Under the pieces are notes generated by a model. The model was not told where the DNA came from. It was given only the letters and a program-made list of their open reading frames with translations, and did no database searches. A stretch of 10,242 nt of DNA from Halorhodospira sp. Its GTDB lineage: Bacteria > Pseudomonadota > Gammaproteobacteria > Nitrococcales > Halorhodospiraceae. Shown one piece after another: positions 1 to 6,337 of this stretch (the first letter of the stretch is position 1; each line of letters begins with the position of its first letter). Both the position numbers and the translations under genes were made by a program. The stretch spans positions 1 to 10,242 of the forward strand of contig SKYL01000146.1 of the NCBI GenBank assembly GCA_007127935.1. The letters are read 5' to 3'.

Positions 1-1
1 C

Positions 2-97
2 TCCCCGGCGCAGCGTCCGGCCAAAGGGGGGCGTGGCACCCTGGCGGATTTCGGTGATGAGTGGGATCTCCTGACGGGAGACGAGGCGGATCGATGA
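2..97 (+). CDS. fliM: Probable 3' end of fliM (flagellar motor switch protein), partial
   Basis: The window opens inside a reading frame whose last 31 codons end with TGA at 95-97. The tail is acidic, with residues such as DFGDEWDLL and DEADR, and its GNN-rich codons look coding. The stop overlaps the fliN ATG as ATGA, as in a coupled operon. The name rests mainly on position: fliM directly precedes fliN in this conserved order. The recognisable FliM core domain is off the window, so this would be a C-terminal extension. The other two forward frames are also open for part of this stretch, with stops at 55-57 and 72-74. The frame assignment is therefore likely but not certain, and a few more upstream bases would settle it. 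Confidence 0.5.
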   Translation, partial: SPAQRPAKGGRGTLADFGDEWDLLTGDEADR

Positions 98-519
98 GCG
101 AAGAGCACGAGAACGACGACCTGGATATGGACGACGCCTGGGCGGACGCCTTGGCGGAGCAGGAAGATGTGGAGTCGGGTGAGGGTGACGGCCCGCAGGC
201 TATGGAGTTGGACGAGTTCGACTCCGAGGCAGCGAAGCCGAGACCGGGCAGCCATGAGGAGGGCAATCTCGACGTCATCCTCGATATCCCGGTGACGCTG
301 TCGATGGAGATCGGGCGGACGCAGATCAGTATCCGTCACCTGCTGCAGCTCAACCAGGGGTCCGTGGTGGAGTTGGATCGCCTGGCCGGTGAGCCGCTGG
401 ATGTCATGGTCAACGGAACCCTGATCGCCCACGGCGAGGTGGTGGTGGTCAATGAGCGGTTCGGCATCCGGCTGACCGACGTGATCAGCCCCGCGGAGCG
501 GGTGAAGAAGCTGCGCTGA
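94..519 (+). CDS. fliN: FliN, flagellar motor switch / C-ring protein
   Basis: FliN forms the lower rim of the cytoplasmic C-ring with FliM. It takes part in direction switching and docks export cargo carriers. The 141-residue product has a strongly acidic, probably disordered N-terminal third (many D and E, with the DDAW..ALAEQ pattern typical of gammaproteobacterial FliN). A C-terminal SpoA/surface-presentation domain follows from about residue 60, with ILDIPVTLSMEIGRT, LLQLNQGSVVELDRLAGEPLD and VNERFGIRLTDV. The ATG at 94 is preferred to an in-frame GTG at 61, because GAGG (83-86) sits 7 bases upstream of the ATG and the GTG lacks a Shine-Dalgarno. The stop overlaps the fliO start by one base (TGATG), so the two are probably coupled. 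The name is secure. Confidence 0.96.
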   Translation: MSEEHENDDLDMDDAWADALAEQEDVESGEGDGPQAMELDEFDSEAAKPRPGSHEEGNLDVILDIPVTLSMEIGRTQISIRHLLQLNQGSVVELDRLAGEPLDVMVNGTLIAHGEVVVVNERFGIRLTDVISPAERVKKLR

Positions 520-980
520 TGCGCGGGATGCGGCCAGGGGCGGCGGGACGACGGTTCGGCGTCGCTTTGCTGGTTGCAAGCGTCAATATCCTGGCGTCGG
601 GGCCGGTGGCTGCCTCTCAGCCGCTACCCGGCGTCGAAGGGGCCGCGGTGGTGCGGATCATCCTGGCGCTCTTGTTGGTGCTGGCGATGATCGCAGGATT
701 GGCATGGATGCTGCGCCGCTACGGCCCGGTCCAGGGCGCGGTCTCCGGCGAGATGCGGGTGCTCGCTTCCCTTTCGGTGGGCCACCGTGAACGGGTGGTC
801 CTCGTTCAAATCGGAGAGACTCAACTGTTGCTCGGGGTGGCTCCCGGGCGGGTACAGACCTTGCATGTCCTGGATCGCCCCGTCACTGGGGCGGGTGGAG
901 GCCTTGCCGCCTCCCAGGAAGCGCAGGGCGGCCCGTTCGCGGAGCGGCTGCGTCGGATGATGCAGCAACCCGGTAAGTAA
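519..980 (+). CDS. fliO: FliO, flagellar export-gate assembly protein
   Basis: FliO is a small bitopic inner-membrane protein that stabilises and helps assemble the FliP ring of the type III export gate. The 153-residue product has a basic N-terminus, then a hydrophobic signal-like segment ending in GPVAAS (about residues 12-33). A second clear membrane helix, VVRIILALLLVLAMIAGLAWML (about residues 44-65), is followed by RR and a cytoplasmic domain. That domain holds the family pattern of a short beta-rich region: LASLSVGHRERVVLVQIGETQLLLGVAPG. FliO is poorly conserved, so the name relies on this pattern plus position between fliN and fliP. The ATG overlaps the fliN stop by one base. The next gene starts six bases downstream. 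Confidence 0.9.
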   Translation: MRGMRPGAAGRRFGVALLVASVNILASGPVAASQPLPGVEGAAVVRIILALLLVLAMIAGLAWMLRRYGPVQGAVSGEMRVLASLSVGHRERVVLVQIGETQLLLGVAPGRVQTLHVLDRPVTGAGGGLAASQEAQGGPFAERLRRMMQQPGK

Positions 981-986
981 CAGTTG

Positions 987-1742
987 ATGCGGATTTCTTA
1001 CTCTTTCATTGCAGCGTTGTGCGTGCTTGCGGCGGTGTTCCTGCCGGAGGCCGCCGTGGCGCAAGCGCCGGGTCTGGACGCGGTGACCATCCGGGATACA
1101 GGGGACGGGCAGGTGTGGTCCCTCAGTGTCCAGGTTTTGGTCCTGATGACGCTGCTCACCCTGTTGCCGGCCATGGTCATGATGATGACCGCCTTCACGC
1201 GGATCATTGTGGTCCTGGCGATCCTCCGGCAGGCCTTGGGCACGGCCTCCACACCCTCGAACCAGGTGTTGGTGGGGTTGGCGCTCTTCCTGACGCTTTT
1301 CGTGATGATGCCGGTCTTCGACGAGATTCGGGAGGCCGCATTCGAACCCTATATGAATGGGGAGATGGAGGCGCCGGAAGCGTTGCAGGCCGGAAGCCAA
1401 CCATTGCGGGACTTCATGATCGCCCAAACGCGGCAGGAAGACATCGGGCTCTTCTTGCGCATCGCCGACTACGGCGAGGTGGAGACCCCGGATGACGTTC
1501 CGCTGTCGATCTTGATCCCGGCCTTCATGACCAGTGAACTGAAAACGGCGTTCATCATCGGGTTTGTCCTCTACCTGCCGTTCCTGGTCATCGACTTGGT
1601 GGTGGCGAGCACGCTCATGTCCATGGGCATGCTGATGCTGTCGCCGATGATCATTTCGCTGCCGTTCAAGATCATGCTCTTTGTCCTGGTGGACGGGTGG
1701 TCGCTGGTGATGGGGACGCTGGCGTCGAGCTTCTTTATATGA
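987..1742 (+). CDS. fliP: FliP, flagellar type III export-gate protein
   Basis: FliP forms the pentameric core of the export gate with FliQ and FliR, and substrates pass through this assembly. The 251-residue product starts with a cleavable-looking signal peptide (hydrophobic run, then AAVAQA about residues 20-26), as is usual for FliP. The family signature is clear: MMMTAFTRIIVVLAILRQAL, then TPSNQVLVGLALFLTLFVM. The C-terminal half has IPAFMTSELKTAFIIGF and LMLSPMIISLPFKIMLFVLV. The ATG at 987 is chosen, although a TTG directly before it (984) would add one residue. The Shine-Dalgarno is weak, so translation may depend on coupling to fliO, whose stop ends at 980. A perfect palindrome starts at the base after the fliP stop. 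The length is normal for the family. Confidence 0.97.
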   Translation: MRISYSFIAALCVLAAVFLPEAAVAQAPGLDAVTIRDTGDGQVWSLSVQVLVLMTLLTLLPAMVMMMTAFTRIIVVLAILRQALGTASTPSNQVLVGLALFLTLFVMMPVFDEIREAAFEPYMNGEMEAPEALQAGSQPLRDFMIAQTRQEDIGLFLRIADYGEVETPDDVPLSILIPAFMTSELKTAFIIGFVLYLPFLVIDLVVASTLMSMGMLMLSPMIISLPFKIMLFVLVDGWSLVMGTLASSFFI

Positions 1743-1776
1743 CCCCCAGGGCGGCAAGATCTTGCCGCCCTGGGGG
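1743..1776. repeat. Perfect 34-bp palindrome directly after the fliP stop codon
   Basis: Positions 1743-1759 are the exact reverse complement of 1760-1776, and the centre contains AGATCT. In RNA this would fold into a stem of about 15 GC-rich base pairs with a GATC tetraloop. It abuts the fliP TGA with no spacer. No T run follows on either strand (GGGGGCAAAG on the + side), so it is not a canonical intrinsic terminator. As inference, it could act as an mRNA 3'-end stabiliser or processing point, as a pause site setting the FliP:FliQ ratio, or as a protein-binding site. The symmetry is certain. The function is unknown. Confidence 0.95.
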
Positions 1777-1792
1777 CAAAGGGCGGCGGTTT

Positions 1793-1810
1793 GCGGCAAA
1801 CCGTTGCCGC
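1793..1810. repeat. Second copy of the GCGGCAA-N4-TTGCCGC inverted repeat
   Basis: This 18-base interrupted palindrome reads GCGGCAA, ACCG, TTGCCGC. The same arms with a different central tetranucleotide (GATC) form the middle of the 1743-1776 palindrome, at 1751-1768. The two centres are 42 bp apart, close to four turns of B-DNA. An overlapping alternative hairpin also exists: CGGTTT at 1787-1792 pairing with AAACCG at 1798-1803. The repeat itself is directly seen. Whether it is an operator pair or a mobile REP-like repeat is not known. Confidence 0.8.
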
Positions 1811-1829
1811 GGGCCGGAAGCGGAAGCCG

Positions 1830-1850
1830 GTTGCCGTTGGTCGGCAACGG
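1830..1850. repeat. Third inverted repeat, TTGCCG/CGGCAA, upstream of fliQ
   Basis: GTTGCCG (1830-1836) and CGGCAAC (1842-1848) are inverted repeats around a 5-base loop. An alternative pairing is CCGTTG (1834-1839) with CAACGG (1845-1850). The arms are the same words as in the two upstream repeats but in the opposite order. The element ends 12 bases before the fliQ Shine-Dalgarno, so a structure here could influence fliQ translation. That effect is inference. Confidence 0.6.
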
Positions 1851-1862
1851 TGGAACCTTAGT

Positions 1863-1868
1863 GGAAGG
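1863..1868 (+). promoter_or_regulatory. Shine-Dalgarno of fliQ
   Basis: GGAAGG lies five bases upstream of the ATG at 1874. It supports that start over the in-frame GTG at 1868, which overlaps it. Because fliQ is separated from fliP, it needs its own ribosome entry site, unlike its coupled neighbours. Confidence 0.75.
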
Positions 1869-1873
1869 TGTAT

Positions 1874-2143
1874 ATGACTCCAGAGCTAGCGATAGAGCTT
1901 GGTAATCGTGCGCTGACGGTGGCGGTGCTGCTGGCTGGCCCCATCCTCCTGGCGGCGCTGGGGGTGGGGCTCATCGTGGGCATGTTCCAGGCCGCCACTC
2001 AGATCAACGAGCAGACCCTCTCCTTTGTGCCCAAGTTGGGTGCCCTGGCAGTGGTCCTCTTCCTGCTGACTCCCTGGATGACACGGGTTTTGGTTGATTT
2101 TACTCGTGGTCTCTTCCGGGGGATTCCGGGGATGTTGGGGTGA
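1874..2143 (+). CDS. fliQ: FliQ, flagellar type III export-gate protein
   Basis: FliQ is a small membrane subunit that packs around the FliP-FliR core of the flagellar export gate. The product is 89 residues, the usual FliQ size. It has two hydrophobic segments: about residues 12-38 (LTVAVLLAGPILLAALGVGLI) and about 52-70 (PKLGALAVVLFLLTPWM). Between them is the family motif GMFQAATQINEQTLSFVPK. The ATG at 1874 has a good Shine-Dalgarno (1863-1868). It is the only gene in the export-gate block preceded by a sizeable gap (131 bases with nested inverted repeats). Its stop is immediately followed by the fliR ATG with no spacer. The identification is secure. Confidence 0.97.
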   Translation: MTPELAIELGNRALTVAVLLAGPILLAALGVGLIVGMFQAATQINEQTLSFVPKLGALAVVLFLLTPWMTRVLVDFTRGLFRGIPGMLG

Positions 2144-2926
2144 ATGGAATTGACCACCGCCCAGATCGCCGCCTGGGTCGGCGCCTTCATGTACCCGTTG
2201 ATGCGGGTGGGGGCCGCCGCCATGGTGGCGCCGGTCTTCGGCAACGACATGATTCCGGTGCGGGTGCGGGTCTTTATAGGCTTTGGGCTCACGGTGGCCA
2301 TCATGCCCGCGGTGGGTCCTGTGCCGGCGGTGGATCCGCTGTCGGCCCACGGCTTGATGATCGCGGGCCAGGAGATCCTGATCGGCTTGATGATCGGTTT
2401 CGTTCTGGCGCTGGCATTGAACACGGTGGTGATCGCCGGAGAGAGCGTGGCGCTGGCCATGGGCCTCGGTTTCGCCACTATGGTCGATCCCCAGACCGGC
2501 ATGTCGGTGCCGGTGATCTCCCAGGTTTTGCTGGTGATCACCACCCTGCTCTTTCTCGCGCTCGGGGGGCATCTGGTTCTGATTCAGTTGGTGGCCGACA
2601 GCTTCTCCGCCATTCCCATCGGCGGCGCCGGACTGACACGGGACGCCTTTTGGGACATTGCGGCGTGGGGCTCACAGTTGTTCGCCGGGGCGGTCCTGAT
2701 CGCCCTGCCGGTGGTGATGGTGCTGCTGGTCATCAACCTGGCGTTGGGCGTCATGACCCGTGCGGCCCCGCAGATGAATGTCTTTTCGGTGGGGCTGCCG
2801 GTGACCTTGCTGGTGGGCTCGCTGTTGATCCCGGTCATGCTGCTGCCCGCCTTGCCCCATCGGATGGCCGGGGTTTGGCGTTACGCGTACGACACCATCG
2901 GGGCGTTGTTGGGGGTGCCGGGATGA
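2144..2926 (+). CDS. fliR: FliR, flagellar type III export-gate protein
   Basis: FliR is the single-copy subunit completing the FliP5-FliQ4-FliR1 export gate in the inner membrane at the base of the MS-ring. The 260-residue product is almost entirely hydrophobic with about six membrane segments. Family patterns include MYPLMRVGAAAMVAPVFGN near the N-terminus, GQEILIGLMIGFVLALALN (about residues 80-98), GLGFATMVDPQTG (about 107-119), and INLALGVMTRAAPQMNVFSV with GLPVTLLVGSLLI toward the C-terminus. The ATG begins on the base after the fliQ stop, so reinitiation is likely. The stop lies in ATGATG, opening a 22-codon frame that reaches flhB. The length is typical. It is encoded separately from FlhB, not as the FliR-FlhB fusion found in some clostridia. 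Confidence 0.97.
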   Translation: MELTTAQIAAWVGAFMYPLMRVGAAAMVAPVFGNDMIPVRVRVFIGFGLTVAIMPAVGPVPAVDPLSAHGLMIAGQEILIGLMIGFVLALALNTVVIAGESVALAMGLGFATMVDPQTGMSVPVISQVLLVITTLLFLALGGHLVLIQLVADSFSAIPIGGAGLTRDAFWDIAAWGSQLFAGAVLIALPVVMVLLVINLALGVMTRAAPQMNVFSVGLPVTLLVGSLLIPVMLLPALPHRMAGVWRYAYDTIGALLGVPG

Positions 2927-2991
2927 TGGTGCTGTTACGCCCCCCGGTGTTCCTCTCCGGTTGCTACAGGGAGCGCGTGAGCCGTGGCTGA
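2923..2991 (+). CDS. Possible 22-codon linking ORF between fliR and flhB
   Basis: A short frame starts with an ATG that overlaps the fliR stop (ATGA) and ends with TGA at 2989-2991, eight bases into flhB. It would encode a 22-residue peptide beginning MMVLLRPPVFLSGC. Its ends interlock with both neighbours, so it could keep ribosomes moving from fliR to the GTG start of flhB. The frame has no Shine-Dalgarno of its own apart from the fliR coding sequence. An open frame this short is expected by chance in GC-rich DNA. The LSGC word resembles a lipobox, but the peptide is too short for that to mean much. Low confidence. Confidence 0.2.
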   Translation: MMVLLRPPVFLSGCYRERVSRG

Positions 2992-4156
2992 AGAGACCGA
3001 GAGCGGTCAGGAGAAGACCGAAGAACCCACCCCAAAACGGAGGGAAGACAGTAAGAAGAAGGGCCAGATTCCCCGCTCCAGGGAGCTGACCACTATGGTG
3101 CTGCTGTTGGCCGCGGCCTTGGCGCTGCTGGTGCTCGGCGGCTGGATGGGCACCCAATTGCAGACGCTGTTGGAGTGGTCGTTCACCGTCGAGCGGAGCC
3201 GTATCTTCGAGGGCGATGTGGTCATTCGTTCCCTGCATGAGGCCATCGGTCGGGGGCTGATCATCGTGGGGCCGTTCGCCATGGCCATGCTCGTGGTGGC
3301 GGTGGCCGCGCCCACCCTGCTCGGGGGCTGGTCGTTCGCCGCCCAGCCAATGGCGCCCAAGTTGGAGAAGATGAGCCCGATCAAAGGGCTGAAGCGCATG
3401 TTCGGGACCAAGGCGCTGGTGGAACTGGGTAAGTCCCTGGGCAAGGTGCTGGTGGTGGGTGGCACCGCCGTCGGGTTGTTCTACCTCTTCTTCGACAACT
3501 TCTACGCCATGAGCCGCGCGCCCCTGCTGCCGGCCATGGCCGAGGGGATGCGGCTTTTCTACATCTTCTTCTTCTTGCTGGCCCTGTCGTTGCTGGTGGT
3601 GGTCGCCATCGATATTCCGTACCAGATCCACGACCACACCCAGAAGATCCGCATGACCCGCCAAGAGGTGAAGGATGAATTCAAGCAGACGGAAGGAAAG
3701 CCCGAGGTCAAGGGCCGCATCCGCGAGTTGCAGCGGGAGTTGTCCAACCGGCGGATGATGGAGCAGGTGCCCAAGGCCGATGTGGTGGTGACCAACCCGG
3801 CCCACTTCGCCGTGGCGCTGCGCTACGACCAGTCGGCCATGCGCGCGCCCCGGGTCCTCGCCAAGGGCACCGATCTGCTGGCCGCCCGCATCCGCGCCGT
3901 GGCCGAGGAAAATGACATTCCCGTGTTCCAGGCGCCGCCGTTGGCACGGGCCTTGTATTACTCAACGGAGTTGGAGCAGGAGATCCCCTCCGAACTCTAC
4001 TTCGCGGTGGCCCAGGTGTTGGCTTACGTCTACCAACTCCGGGCCGCGCGCCGGCGGGGTGCGCCGGCGCCGGACCGGCCGCGGCCGGAAGTGCCGAAGG
4101 GGATGGATGAGCGCCAGGAGCCGGGGCGTAGTCGAGGAGACCGGAGCGGCGGATGA
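2984..4156 (+). CDS. flhB: FlhB, flagellar export substrate-specificity switch protein
   Basis: FlhB is an inner-membrane export-gate protein whose cytoplasmic domain autocleaves to switch export from rod/hook to filament substrates. The 390-residue product opens with the family start ESGQEKTEEPTPKRREDSKK and has four membrane segments (roughly 38-55, 88-112, 150-172 and 190-212). A charged linker (YQIHDHTQKIRMTRQEVKDE) and the cytoplasmic domain follow. The cleavage tetrad reads NPAH at residues 271-274 (usually NPTH), keeping the N, P and H but with Ala for Thr. The GTG start at 2984 is forced by an in-frame TGA two codons upstream (2978-2980), and AGGGA at 2968-2972 is the likely Shine-Dalgarno. 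The C-terminal tail of about 35 residues is rich in Arg and Pro and overlaps flhA by four bases. Confidence 0.97.
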   Translation: MAEETESGQEKTEEPTPKRREDSKKKGQIPRSRELTTMVLLLAAALALLVLGGWMGTQLQTLLEWSFTVERSRIFEGDVVIRSLHEAIGRGLIIVGPFAMAMLVVAVAAPTLLGGWSFAAQPMAPKLEKMSPIKGLKRMFGTKALVELGKSLGKVLVVGGTAVGLFYLFFDNFYAMSRAPLLPAMAEGMRLFYIFFFLLALSLLVVVAIDIPYQIHDHTQKIRMTRQEVKDEFKQTEGKPEVKGRIRELQRELSNRRMMEQVPKADVVVTNPAHFAVALRYDQSAMRAPRVLAKGTDLLAARIRAVAEENDIPVFQAPPLARALYYSTELEQEIPSELYFAVAQVLAYVYQLRAARRRGAPAPDRPRPEVPKGMDERQEPGRSRGDRSGG

Positions 4157-6306
4157 ACGCGGTCATCGCAGAGCAACTGAAGCTGATCGGTTCCCGGGGT
4201 CTGGGGACCCCGCTGTTGGTGGTGGCGCTGCTGGCGATGATGGTGGTGCCGCTGCCGCCGCTCGCGCTGGACATGCTGTTCACCTTCAATATCGTTCTCT
4301 CCCTCTCCATCCTCCTGGTGGTGGTCTACATCATGCGGCCGCTGGAGTTCGCGGTCTTTCCCACCATCCTGCTGGTGGCCACGTTGCTGCGCCTGGCGCT
4401 CAACGTCGCCTCCACCCGAGTGATTCTGCTGGAGGGACATACCGGAACCGACGCCGCCGGTAACGTCATCCAGGCCTTTGGCGAGTTTGTGGTCGGGGCC
4501 AACTATGTGGTCGGCTTCGTCGTCTTCGGCATTCTGGTGATCATCAACTTCGTGGTGGTGACCAAGGGTGCCGGCCGGATCTCCGAGGTCTCAGCGCGGT
4601 TCACGTTGGACGCCTTGCCGGGCAAGCAGATGGCCATCGACGCTGATCTCAACGCCGGGCTGATCTCCCAGGATGACGCCCGCAAACGCCGCACCGAGGT
4701 GGCCAAGGAGGCGGATTTCTACGGCTCCATGGACGGTGCGGCGAAGTTCGTGCGCGGCGATGCCATCGCCGGCATTTTGATCCTGATCATTAATATCGTC
4801 GGTGGGCTGATCATCGGCTTGGCGCAGCACGGCATGCCGGTGGACGAGGCGGCCCGCAACTACACGCTGCTCACCATCGGTGACGGTCTGGTGGCGCAGA
4901 TCCCCTCGCTGGTTCTCTCCAGCGCCACCGCCATTCTGGTCACCCGGGTTTCCGACGCCCAGAAGATGACCGACGAGGTGGTGCAGCAACTCTTCGGGAA
5001 TCCGAGGGTGCTGTGGGTCGTGGGCGGTGTCATCGGTTTGCTGGGTCTAGTGCCGGGTATGCCGTCGGCGCCGTTCCTCTTCTTTGCGGCGGTTTGCGCG
5101 CTGGGCGCCTGGGTGGCCACCCGCAAGGAGCGGGAGCGGGCCGCCGCCGAGGAGGAGGCCAAGCGGCCGGCGAAGGCCACCGAAGAGGAGGCGGAGCGCA
5201 AGGATCTCTCGTGGGACGACGTCCCACCGGTGGACCCGGTGGGGCTCGAGGTGGGCTACGGTCTGATTCCGCTGGTGGACCGCAACCAGGGCGGGCAGCT
5301 CTTGAGCCGCATCAAGGGCGTGCGCAAGAAGATCTCCCAGGACCTCGGCTTCCTAATTCAGCCCGTCCATATTCGCGACAATCTCGATCTGGGGCCGAAC
5401 GCCTATCGCATCAGTATCTTCGGGGTGCCGGTGGCCGAGGCCGAGATCCAGCCCGGCCGGGAGTTGGCCATCAATCCCGGTACCGTCCACGGTGAGTTGG
5501 AGGGCGTGGCCACCCGCGATCCGGCCTTTGGGCTGGATGCGATCTGGGTGGAGCCGTCCCAGCACGACTACGCCCAGGCGCTGGGGTACACGGTGGTGGA
5601 CGCCAGCACCGTGATCGCCACCCACCTCTCCCAGGTGGTCCAGGGCCATGCCGCCCAACTCTTCGGCCATGAGGAGGCGCAGAAGCTCCTCGACATGCTG
5701 GGCGAGAGTCAGCCGAAGCTGGTGGAGGAGTTGGTGCCGAACACGGTGCCGCTGTCGGTGGTGGTCAAGGTGATGCAGAACCTGTTGGAGGAGAACGTCC
5801 CCATTCGGGACATCCGCACCATTCTGGAGACGCTGGCCGAGCACGGACAGAAGACGAAGGACCCGGCGGTCTTGACTCAGCACGTCCGTGAGGGGTTGAG
5901 CCGGATGATTATCCAGAGCATCCACGGGATGAATCAGGAGCTTCCGGTGATCACCCTGGAGCCGCAGCTGGAACAACTTTTGCTTAATACCGTGCAGGGC
6001 GCGGGGGAGAGCGGTGGCGGCTTCGAGCCTGGGTTGGCGGAGCGCATGCAGCGGTCCCTGTCGGAGGCGGTGCAGCGCCAGGAGGCGGAGGGCCAGCCCG
6101 CAGTGCTGCTGACCTCGCCGCAGTTGCGGGTTTGGCTGCGGCGCTTGACCCGGAGTTCCGCGCCGGGGCTGTACGTGCTCTCGTACAACGAGGTGCCCGA
6201 CGACCGGCAGGTGCGTATCGTCGCCACGGTGGGGCAGGGGCAAGGCCAGGACGGTGGGCCGGGGAGCGGTCAGCCGAGTCCAGAACAGACCGGAGCCGGG
6301 GCATGA
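4153..6306 (+). CDS. flhA: FlhA, flagellar export-gate ring protein
   Basis: FlhA forms the nonameric export-gate ring that uses the proton motive force and receives chaperone-substrate complexes. The 717-residue product has about eight N-terminal membrane helices (to about residue 320). The FHIPEP family signature is intact at residues 142-165 (RISEVSARFTLDALPGKQMA, then IDAD). Nearby are RLALNVASTRVILLEGHTG and KFVRGDAIAGI; the Asp at 203 matches the functionally important VRGD aspartate of other FlhA proteins. A charged Glu/Ala/Lys linker (about 324-352) precedes the cytoplasmic domain, which starts near WDDVPPVDPVGLEVGYGLIP. The ATG overlaps the flhB stop (ATGA). The C-terminal about 25 residues are Gly/Gln/Pro-rich and slightly extend the usual length. 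The identification is certain. Confidence 0.98.
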   Translation: MNAVIAEQLKLIGSRGLGTPLLVVALLAMMVVPLPPLALDMLFTFNIVLSLSILLVVVYIMRPLEFAVFPTILLVATLLRLALNVASTRVILLEGHTGTDAAGNVIQAFGEFVVGANYVVGFVVFGILVIINFVVVTKGAGRISEVSARFTLDALPGKQMAIDADLNAGLISQDDARKRRTEVAKEADFYGSMDGAAKFVRGDAIAGILILIINIVGGLIIGLAQHGMPVDEAARNYTLLTIGDGLVAQIPSLVLSSATAILVTRVSDAQKMTDEVVQQLFGNPRVLWVVGGVIGLLGLVPGMPSAPFLFFAAVCALGAWVATRKERERAAAEEEAKRPAKATEEEAERKDLSWDDVPPVDPVGLEVGYGLIPLVDRNQGGQLLSRIKGVRKKISQDLGFLIQPVHIRDNLDLGPNAYRISIFGVPVAEAEIQPGRELAINPGTVHGELEGVATRDPAFGLDAIWVEPSQHDYAQALGYTVVDASTVIATHLSQVVQGHAAQLFGHEEAQKLLDMLGESQPKLVEELVPNTVPLSVVVKVMQNLLEENVPIRDIRTILETLAEHGQKTKDPAVLTQHVREGLSRMIIQSIHGMNQELPVITLEPQLEQLLLNTVQGAGESGGGFEPGLAERMQRSLSEAVQRQEAEGQPAVLLTSPQLRVWLRRLTRSSAPGLYVLSYNEVPDDRQVRIVATVGQGQGQDGGPGSGQPSPEQTGAGA

Positions 6307-6326
6307 TGCCACTCGGCGCGTAGATC

Positions 6327-6331
6327 AGGAG
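6327..6331 (+). promoter_or_regulatory. Shine-Dalgarno of flhF
   Basis: AGGAG lies six bases before the flhF ATG at 6338. The 31-base flhA-flhF spacer (6307-6337) contains this site and no promoter that I can recognise. flhF thus has independent ribosome entry, in contrast to the overlapped genes upstream. Confidence 0.8.
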
Positions 6332-6337
6332 TGAGCC

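Noticed and set aside
34..50. Sigma-54-like TGGCAC element near the window start
   Set aside because: TGGCAC is present at 34-39, but the required GC-containing -12 box with proper spacing (TTGC-like) is missing, and the site lies within coding sequence.
61..93. Upstream GTG start that would lengthen FliN by 11 residues
   Set aside because: No Shine-Dalgarno precedes it, the added residues look unlike FliN, and the ATG at 94 has GAGG at good spacing and the ATGA overlap.
1743..1810. Intrinsic (rho-independent) terminator between fliP and fliQ
   Set aside because: The stem is strong, but no T run follows on either strand, and the essential export genes fliQ to flhA continue directly downstream with no visible new promoter.
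2956..2964. Lipobox-like LSGC in the 22-codon frame between fliR and flhB
   Set aside because: The peptide has no basic N-region and only eight residues after the Cys, so the match is most likely chance.
4048..4070. GC-rich inverted repeat in the 3' end of flhB (GCGCCGGC ... GCCGGCGC)
   Set aside because: It lies within the Arg/Ala/Pro codons of the FlhB tail and is readily explained by local GC composition.
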